DNA of 55,073 nt, from contig CABZEW010000011.1 of NCBI GenBank assembly GCA_902524845.1, positions 1 to 55,073 on the forward strand, written 5' to 3'. This document shows positions 45,275 through 55,073 of this stretch, piece after piece; position 1 is the first letter of the stretch, and every line of letters starts with the position of its first letter. Below the pieces are notes generated by a model, which was not told the DNA's origin, did no database searches, and saw only the letters and a list, made by a program, of their open reading frames with translations. The position numbers and the translations under genes were made by a program. The stretch comes from an uncultured Alphaproteobacteria bacterium. Its GTDB lineage: Bacteria > Pseudomonadota > Alphaproteobacteria > Rhodobacterales > Rhodobacteraceae.

Positions 45275-46174
45275 TTAATTCATTAAGTACAATCCGTTTG
45301 CGGATAGCATCATTCCAGTTATGTATAAAAGCACTCCAGTCATGTTAAAGAATGGTGTATTTTTTTCTGGATCCCTTATAAGAAAAATCATTGTTAACGC
45401 CTGAAGTAGAACACAAACAGCCAATGTTGCGACTAGAATAGAAGATCCCCAGAAGTAAAATAATGATATTACTATTAGCTGTGGGCAAAGCATTATAAGG
45501 CAGGCTACCAAAGTAGCAGACTTACTACCCAAAATAACAGGTAAAGAATTGACGCCTAGAAGTTTATCTCCCTTGGTAGCTTTAAAGTCGTTCATAGTCA
45601 TTATCCCGTGTGCCCCCAAAGCGTACAATGTAAGGACCACGAGAATTTCCTTGGTTGGCAATGAAACTGTGAAAATAGCGGCTCCGGTAAACCAAGGGAG
45701 ACCTTCATAACATATTGCCACGATGCCCGGCCCAAAAATGGCTGATCGCTTCAGTCTAATTGGTTCTAATGAGTAAAGCCAAGCAGCTAACACCCCCACA
45801 ATTGTTGCAAAAAAGATAAGAATTCCAAGATAGTACGCAAAAAGAATGCTCGCGACACTCATCGTAATGCCGGTAAAAAATCCCCATCTAGCAGTTACTC
45901 GACCAGAGGGAATGGGTCTCTCAGGTTGATTTATCGCGTCCACGTGACGATCGCACCAATCATTTACAGCTTGGCTCATTCCACATACAAGAGGTCCTGC
46001 AAGTATAAGACCGGACAGTATAATTATAAAGTTATCGCTATTTAAGCCTCCAACTGACACTACCCCGCATAAAAAAGCCCACATAGGTGGAAACCAAGTA
46101 ACAGGCTTTGTTAGCTCCAGAAGAGATATAAAGCTAGGGGTACTGTTTAAATTTATAAGGTCGCTTTTAATCAC
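45275..46174 (-). CDS. bchG: Bacteriochlorophyll a synthase (geranylgeranyl transferase)
   Basis: A 299-residue UbiA-type membrane prenyltransferase that esterifies bacteriochlorophyllide a with geranylgeranyl diphosphate. The first aspartate-rich motif is QAVNDWCDRHVDAINQPERP (about residues 68-88), followed by IPSGRV, and the second conserved site is TMNDFKATKGDKLLGV. About eight or nine helices are predicted. The GTG start follows the ppsR stop by 6 nt, so the two are co-transcribed. No bchE or bchJ stands between ppsR and bchG as it does in some Rhodobacter. Confidence 0.95.
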   Translation of the reverse strand: MIKSDLINLNSTPSFISLLELTKPVTWFPPMWAFLCGVVSVGGLNSDNFIIILSGLILAGPLVCGMSQAVNDWCDRHVDAINQPERPIPSGRVTARWGFFTGITMSVASILFAYYLGILIFFATIVGVLAAWLYSLEPIRLKRSAIFGPGIVAICYEGLPWFTGAAIFTVSLPTKEILVVLTLYALGAHGIMTMNDFKATKGDKLLGVNSLPVILGSKSATLVACLIMLCPQLIVISLFYFWGSSILVATLAVCVLLQALTMIFLIRDPEKNTPFFNMTGVLLYITGMMLSANGLYLMN

Positions 46175-46180
46175 TGTTCT

Positions 46181-47584
46181 TTAGTCCTTATTGTCTAACA
46201 GATTGTGTTTTCTGAGTTTAACATAGAGGCTTTGACGAGACAGACTAAGTAGGTCCGCAGCCGCTACCTTATTGTTACTTGTTAAATTAAGTGCAGTTTC
46301 TAAGCATATTCTTTCTGCTATGTCTCCAGTTTGGGCAACTAACTCTTTCAAGGGAGCGCTTCCTACTAATTTGGTAGTTGCTTCCCAGCTATGTTGCTCA
46401 TTATCATTTTGTTTCTCAAACTCAACATTTGTTGAGTCTCTTAAAATAAAGCCATAAAAGTCGTTATCTTCATTTGATACCCAAGTCGATGAAATTGTAA
46501 CTGGGATTTTCGATCCAAACGTTGTGATGAAGTCGGTCGCATAGTTTCTAATCTTTCCAAGTCTTTTCGAGTTATCAGTAAGAATTTTCAAATCAGTGGC
46601 AGAGTTTCGGAGGAAATCAGAAAAGGACTTTCCAATAAGTTCATCAATATTTGGATTCTCTGAAAGAGTTAAAAAACTTTCGTTAGTATCAACGATTTTC
46701 CCTGCCTCATCGATAAAGACAAATGCATCTGCTGTTTTTTGATAAAGATCTGTTAAATAGTGTTTTTCTTTTGAACGACTTACCTTTTGGGTAGGTGAAT
46801 TATTTAATCTTATTAAAGTATGAACACCATCATTCGAGCGAAAAAATGTCCCCATTATTTGTAATTCCTTGTTGAGCTGTTTAAGCATTACCGTCATGAC
46901 ATTGGGCGGGTTGCTTTTATTTAATTTCTCCAGCTCATCAAGTATGTCTGTGCTTGTTCCTTGATTGAATAGATCTTCCAAGGCAATCTTATTTAGCTCG
47001 CTCTTTTCCATAAGAGCTGCAGCCTTTTTGTTAAAATCGATAACCTGTCCTTCTTGATCGACAATTATGAAAGCACTACCACACTGCTCAAGTAATACCC
47101 GATATTTGGTATCAAATGATCTATACCGGTCATACTCTTTCTCAAATTTCAATTGAGTTTTCATTAGCTCCTGTTGGGCTAGTGCTATTTGGGTAAGGTC
47201 TCGGCCAAATAAAAGGATTTGATTTTTGACACCGGTGGGATGTATCGAATATTGGATTGGAAAGTCTTCACCACCAGTCTTAATATGGTTAAGCTGAATA
47301 ATGTCTTTCTTAATTTTCTCATTAGCATCAGAGGATAAATTAAGAATCCCTTCAAGTTTCTCACTACTTTCTTTCGTTATGAAATCCCGAATGTTCTTCG
47401 TACGCCATTGCTCAATGTTACCCAGCTTCTTATTCTCAGCGTTGTAAATGACTTCTAGGATAAGACCAGCCGTATCAATTAAAAGAGAAATATCTGAGGC
47501 ATGCAGAATTACATCACCGAATATATCGGGATTTAGTCTGACTATCTGGTCAGCCGCTCTTACTTTGCTCTCTCTTTTGGTCAA
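46181..47584 (-). CDS. ppsR: Transcriptional repressor PpsR (CrtJ)
   Basis: A 467-residue PAS-PAS-HTH regulator that represses bch, crt and antenna genes under oxygen. It has an N-terminal domain (about 15-135), a helical Q-linker (about 135-160), PAS1 (about 162-265), PAS2 (about 278-390) and a Fis-type HTH (about 415-460; ERICLETALNLTSNNKVAAA then LSRQSLYVKLRK). The HTH cysteine corresponding to Cys424 of R. sphaeroides is C427. Only one other cysteine exists, C168, so the usual PAS-linker cysteine partner seems absent. Two PpsR palindromes upstream suggest self-control. Downstream are bchG, the pucC-like gene, bchP and idi. Confidence 0.95.
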   Translation of the reverse strand: MTKRESKVRAADQIVRLNPDIFGDVILHASDISLLIDTAGLILEVIYNAENKKLGNIEQWRTKNIRDFITKESSEKLEGILNLSSDANEKIKKDIIQLNHIKTGGEDFPIQYSIHPTGVKNQILLFGRDLTQIALAQQELMKTQLKFEKEYDRYRSFDTKYRVLLEQCGSAFIIVDQEGQVIDFNKKAAALMEKSELNKIALEDLFNQGTSTDILDELEKLNKSNPPNVMTVMLKQLNKELQIMGTFFRSNDGVHTLIRLNNSPTQKVSRSKEKHYLTDLYQKTADAFVFIDEAGKIVDTNESFLTLSENPNIDELIGKSFSDFLRNSATDLKILTDNSKRLGKIRNYATDFITTFGSKIPVTISSTWVSNEDNDFYGFILRDSTNVEFEKQNDNEQHSWEATTKLVGSAPLKELVAQTGDIAERICLETALNLTSNNKVAAADLLSLSRQSLYVKLRKHNLLDNKD

Positions 47585-47621
47585 TGAAGGGATCTCTGAC
47601 TTAGTATCATCTTTTTGTAAA

Positions 47622-47662
47622 ACTGTAAGCTAAAAATGACAGGTTGTAAACTATTTTAGACA
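47622..47662 (-). promoter_or_regulatory. ppsR promoter with two adjacent PpsR sites
   Basis: TGTAAGCTAAAAATGACA (47624-47641) and TGTAAACTATTTTAGACA (47645-47662) are two exact TGT-N12-ACA palindromes, only 3 nt apart. On the minus strand TTTACA (complement of 47645-47650) lies 17 nt from TACAGT (complement of 47622-47627), a plausible sigma70 promoter for ppsR, buried in both sites. This predicts autorepression of ppsR-bchG-pucC-like-bchP-idi. Confidence 0.75.
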
Positions 47663-47805
47663 TACTATAAGAAGTTTTTCCAGAAATGGTTCACTTTGGC
47701 TTATTTCTAGGTCGATTCTCTATTTCTTGTGGGTTATAAAATAATAAGCAGGGAGGCAAGCATTCCGTGTAATACTCTGCTATTTTCAAAAGTTTAATGC
47801 TTTAG

Positions 47806-48576
47806 TTAACTTTGGTCTGTGCTTAGCAAATTTTTTATTTCGTTAGGAGTTGGTTCTAAAAAATCTACGTCGAGACATGTCTTTGATAATGCCTTGTGAT
47901 GAGTTACAAAAGATCCTCCAGCCACGATAGGTAAAGAGAAATTTCTCCTAATGCGGTCAGTAATTATGTTACCTCGATTTATCATGGTTTCACTGCCGAT
48001 TGATAGGCCAACAAGATGAAAGTTACCAAACTCTAATAGTTTCAACAAATCTGTTTCACCATAGCCAATTGCAATTTGGGCATTAATATTCTCTCTTTTT
48101 AATTTCAATGCTGCTAGATAAGAACCAAAAGTGTGGTTTTCGCCTTCTAACGTAAAAAGTAATATTTTTGGCTCCAATTTTATAGGGCTAATGGGTTCAA
48201 AGTATCGTGTCTCAAGTTCTTGGCATAATAGTCTCAATTTACTTACGGCTATGGTAACTTCTGAAAAAGTTAACTCATCTTGTTTCCAAGAATCCCCCAA
48301 TTTTTCTGCTATAACGGGTGCCACGCCTTCAAAAAAGAAATCAATAGCTAGTCCTCTTTCCAGCTCATTTTTTATTAAGTTCATAGAGTGGTCAAGTTCC
48401 CTGTTAATTATAGAATCAAATATTGAAACTGTAAGCTCGGTATTAAAAAATTTATGGTCTATGCTACCTTTAGCAATCTCGCTAAGCGCTATTTTTGCTA
48501 GATTCTCAGGGTGTATTCCTATTCCCCGTTGTCCAGAATAATCAAATCTACTTTGGGTATCGTTATTCATAAACAT
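47806..48576 (-). CDS. ppaA: B12-binding antirepressor PpaA/AerR
   Basis: A B12-binding light/oxygen-responsive regulator related to AerR and PpaA, which counteracts PpsR. A helical domain (first about 130 residues) is followed by a Rossmann-type cobalamin domain. The likely axial ligand histidine is in GENHTFGSYLAALKLK, matching the cobalamin-binding histidine of R. capsulatus AerR, and VGLSIGSE and VAGGSFVTHH follow. The start is uncertain: ATG 48576, ATG 48570 and TTG 48606 are all in frame and none has a clear ribosome-binding site. It lies upstream of ppsR on the same strand but with a 221-nt gap, and is divergent from bchF. Confidence 0.88.
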   Translation of the reverse strand: MFMNNDTQSRFDYSGQRGIGIHPENLAKIALSEIAKGSIDHKFFNTELTVSIFDSIINRELDHSMNLIKNELERGLAIDFFFEGVAPVIAEKLGDSWKQDELTFSEVTIAVSKLRLLCQELETRYFEPISPIKLEPKILLFTLEGENHTFGSYLAALKLKRENINAQIAIGYGETDLLKLLEFGNFHLVGLSIGSETMINRGNIITDRIRRNFSLPIVAGGSFVTHHKALSKTCLDVDFLEPTPNEIKNLLSTDQS

Positions 48577-48655
48577 AGTATATTTGTTTTCAGAGGATAC
48601 AGTCAAGAATTCAATGTAATTTATTCCTGACAGTGGTATATGCTCTTAAGTTTTT

Positions 48656-48779
48656 CCATTTTTTGGATAAATGCGCGCAGTTTTCCATTTTTTGTCATTA
48701 TTTTTCAACAAATAAAAAGATTTACTAAAAATATGTAAGTTTTTGTTGACACTTTAGATAGGTCGGCTACCATTTTTTG
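48656..48779 (+). promoter_or_regulatory. bchF/ppaA control region: two PpsR sites and a triple repeat
   Basis: Exact TGT-N12-ACA palindromes lie at 48693-48710 (TGTCATTATTTTTCAACA) and 48734-48751 (TGTAAGTTTTTGTTGACA). The right arm of the second gives TTGACA (48746-48751), 16 nt from TACCAT (48768-48773), a plausible bchF promoter. In addition CCATTTTTTG occurs three times in the same orientation (48656-48665, 48685-48694, 48770-48779); its role is not known. Confidence 0.7.
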
Positions 48780-48808
48780 TATGTATTTATTTTGGAGGTC
48801 TCGTAAGT

Positions 48809-52092
<3,284 letters not shown>

Positions 52093-52103
<11 letters not shown>

Positions 52104-55073
52104 ATTATATAAAAAGAGTCCATATACTCTAGTCATGCTGACCTTAGACGCACATTCAATTGGTTCCATAGAAAGAATAAAAAATAGGTTTAGAAAACTT
52201 TATCCTGAGTTAGAAATTATTGTTCACGCAGCAGCATCTTGGGAAGAAGACCCAAATAGTTTGCTTAAAACAAGGGAGGACCTAGCAAGAGCAAATATGG
52301 TTCTTATCACTTTAGTTTTTCTGGAGGACCACATTTCTGCAATCTTACCAGATTTAAAAAAAGCAAGAGAAAATTGCGATCTAATGCTTGGGCTTGTTTC
52401 ATCAAAAGAAATTGTGAATCTGACAAAAATGGGTAGTTTAGATATGTCTAAACCATCCTCTGCCGTGCTGAAGTTTTTGAAAAAGTTACGAGGAAACAAA
52501 AATAAAGTCGCGGGTGGAGAAAAGCAGATGGCTATTCTTCGTCAAATCCCAAAAGTCTTGAAATTCCTTCCTGGGAAGGCTCAGGATTTGAGGGCTTATT
52601 TCTTATCTATGCAATATTGGTTGGCAGGATCAGAAGAAAACATTGAGAGTCTTTTTTGCTATTTATTATCGAGATACAGTTCGCTTGATTACAGTGGTGA
52701 ATTGGAAATTAAATCTCCTATAGAGTACCCAGAAACAGGACTTTATCATCCTGATCTGCCTGCGAAAATAACTGAAAAAGTTTCAGAAATACCGAGTGTA
52801 AAAAACCCAACTGGTACCGTGGGTCTTCTGCTGATGAGATCTTACGTTCTCTCAGGAGATACGGCGCATTATGATGAGGTTATTAGAAGTTTGGAAACCA
52901 TGGGATTAGAGGTAATTCCGGCATTTGCTTCTGGGCTGGATGCAAGGCCGGCAATAAATAAATATTTTCTGCAAAATTCTGAAGCGTCAATTGATGCATT
53001 TCTATCTCTTACAGGGTTTAGTCTGGTTGGTGGTCCAGCATACAATAGTAGTGAAGCTGCGGAAGAAGCTTTAGCTGAATTGGACGTGCCCTATATTGCA
53101 GCACACGCAATAGAATTTCAAAATCTTAATCAGTGGGATAAAAGTGATGGTGGGCTTAATCCAATGGAAACAACAATTTTAGTGGCTCTACCTGAGTTAG
53201 ATGGAGCAACAAACCCAACAATTTTTGGGGGAAGACTGGGCGAAGAAGGAGGCTGTTGCTGCTGCGCACATTTGAGAACTGGACAAGAAAAAGCGTTTGA
53301 TATGGTTCCTTGCTATGAAAGAATAAGCAGCCTATCCGAAAAAACTCGTCGGTTAGTCAAATTAAAGAAAAAGGAAAATTCAGAAAAGAAAGTTGGTATC
53401 ATCTTATATGGATTTCCTCCGAATGCTGGGTCAATTGGAACCGCGGCTTATCTGAGCGTATTCGAGAGCCTGTACAACTTATTAAAAGCGATGGAGCGTG
53501 AAGGGTACAAAGTTGAACTCCCTAAATCAACCAATGAGTTGAGAGAAGCCGTTTTAAGCGGAAATTCAGCCAAGTTCGGTCAAGAAGCAAATGTTATTGA
53601 ACGAATTAATGGAACGGAAATAGTTGAAAATGAACCATACTTGAAAGAAATAGAAGAGGTGTGGGGATCAGCACCTGGGAAGATACAATCTGATGGCACG
53701 GGTGTTTTTATTTTAGGAAAGAAGCTAGGAAACGTAGTGATAGGTATTCAACCGACCTTTGGGTATGAAGGAGACCCAATGAGACTATTGTTTGAAAAAG
53801 GCTTTGCGCCTACTCATGCGTTTTCTACGTTTTATAGATGGATGCGAGATGGATTTAACGTCGATGCTTTTTTGCATTTTGGAATGCATGGTGCGCTGGA
53901 ATTTATGCCTGGAAAAAAAGTAGGGACAAGCTCAAAATGTTGGCCCGATCGATTAATAGGTAATGTTCCAAATATTTATTTATATGCTGCTAATAATCCG
54001 TCTGAGGCATCTTTGGCTAAGAGAAGGTCAAATGCGGTAATAGTGTCTCATTTAACACCTCCTCTGGCAAAAGCTGGTCTTTACAAAGGGCTTATTGAAC
54101 TTAAAGAAAGTGTTGCTCAGTATAGGGAATTGTCCGACAAAGATAGTAATAAGAAAAAACTGGAAAATCTAATAATTGATCAAGCTAAACTCGTCAACTT
54201 TAAGGATTTTGATAATATCGAGAATTTATGGTTAAAAATTCTAGAAAGTGAAGATGCTTTAATTCCTGATGGGTTACATATTGTTGGTAAGGATTTGAGC
54301 GAAGAAAAGTTAGCAGAATACGACGGTTATTTAAGGGAATCTCACAATCATCAAGAAGTAAAAAAGCTTTTGGAAAAATTAAAGGAGCAAACAGAGGTTA
54401 AAGGAATAATGGATGCTCTAAATGGTCAATTTATAAGACCAGTTCCGGGAGGTGACTTGATTAGATCTCCTGATATTCTCCCTACGGGTCGAAATATTCA
54501 TGCCTTTGATCCATTTAGGATGCCGTCCATTTTTGCTATGAAAGAGGGAGAGCAGCATGCGGAGCTGTTGCTGTCTAAACATGAGACTTATCCTAATTCC
54601 GTAGCTATGGTATTATGGGGCTCTGATAATATAAAATCTGACGGTCTTGCTATAGCACAGGCAATGGCTCTAATGGGAGCAGTGCCCAAATTTGACGATT
54701 ATGGAAGATTGTGTGGTGCTGAGTTGATCTCTTTATCTGATCTAGGAAGACCAAGAATAGATGTCTTAATGACCCTTTCTGGTATCTTTAGAGACTTGTT
54801 ACCATTACAAGTCAGAATGCTTGCGAGTGCTGCTTACAAGGCATCTCTTGTAGAAGAACCTTTGGATATGAACTTTATAAGAGCAAACACTTTAAAACAT
54901 CAAAAAGAGATGGGTATTGATTTTAAAGCTGCTTCTCTTAGAGTTTTTTCAAATGCAGAGGGTGCTTATGGCTCCAATGTGAGCCACCTAATAGATACCT
55001 CTTCTTGGAATGATGAGGAGGAATTGGCCGATACTTTCAACAACAGAAAAGGGTTTGCTTACGGACTCGATGG
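52093..55073 (+). CDS. bchH: Magnesium chelatase subunit H, 3' end outside the window
   Basis: The porphyrin-binding large subunit of Mg-chelatase. 993 full codons are present, of about 1190 expected; it runs off the right edge in the block ending [10 protein letters not shown]. The start at 52093 overlaps bchB by 11 nt and gives [20 protein letters not shown]. Recognisable family blocks are [20 protein letters not shown] (about residue 380), [20 protein letters not shown] (about 595), and [14 protein letters not shown] (about 800). bchL and bchM would be expected next in this gene order. Confidence 0.96.

Overview
The window is an AT-rich piece of a purple-bacterial chromosome. From about 20.4 kb to its right end it holds most of a photosynthesis gene cluster (PGC). 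Gene order, strand pattern and content (crtA-bchI-bchD-bchO leftward; crtI-crtB-tspO rightward; crtD-crtC leftward; crtE-crtF, bchCXYZ and pufQBALM rightward; dxs; idi-bchP-pucC-like-bchG-ppsR-ppaA leftward; bchFNBH rightward) are those of Rhodobacter/Roseobacter-type Alphaproteobacteria. pufQ and crtA (spheroidenone branch) support the same group. The low GC content is unlike cultured Rhodobacter, so the source is probably an AT-rich marine aerobic anoxygenic phototroph. The exact lineage cannot be fixed from the sequence.

The left part (1-20.4 kb) is chromosomal housekeeping and accessory sequence. It holds a membrane-anchored class III adenylate cyclase, a putative sugar O-methyltransferase, a divergent WaaA/KdtA-like glycosyltransferase, a CIA30-family exported protein, a decayed EamA-type transporter pseudogene, aconitase B, a class II aldolase-family protein, a nitroreductase overlapping an AMP-dependent acyl-CoA synthetase, LptF without LptG, TrkH, acetoacetyl-CoA synthetase, a HAD phosphatase, an MFS transporter and an enoyl-CoA hydratase.

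The PGC part encodes: carotenoid synthesis to spheroidene(none) (CrtE, B, I, C, D, F, A); isoprenoid supply (Dxs, Idi); Mg-chelatase (BchI, D, H with BchO); dark protochlorophyllide reductase subunits BchN and BchB (BchL lies outside); vinyl hydratase BchF; chlorophyllide reductase BchXYZ; BchC; pigment esterification and phytyl reduction (BchG, BchP); a PucC-family protein; LH1 (PufB, PufA); and the reaction-centre L and M subunits. Regulators are PpsR (PAS-PAS-Fis HTH) and the B12-binding PpaA/AerR. Most genes are packed with 1-11 nt overlaps, implying translational coupling.

Reading the intergenic gaps by eye gives nine exact TGT-N12-ACA palindromes, the PpsR/CrtJ consensus. They lie in just five PGC control regions: crtA/crtI, crtD/crtE, bchC, ppaA/bchF and ppsR itself. 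Several coincide with recognisable sigma70 -35/-10 elements. Other unusual points are a probable CTG start of crtC in a CTGA overlap with crtD, an 11-G tract serving as ribosome-binding site of the pucC-like gene, a puf operon ending at pufM with neither pufC nor pufX, a strong pufA-pufL hairpin, and a PpsR with only two cysteines. I found no clearly undescribed multi-gene system, and no tRNA, rRNA, CRISPR array or insertion sequence.
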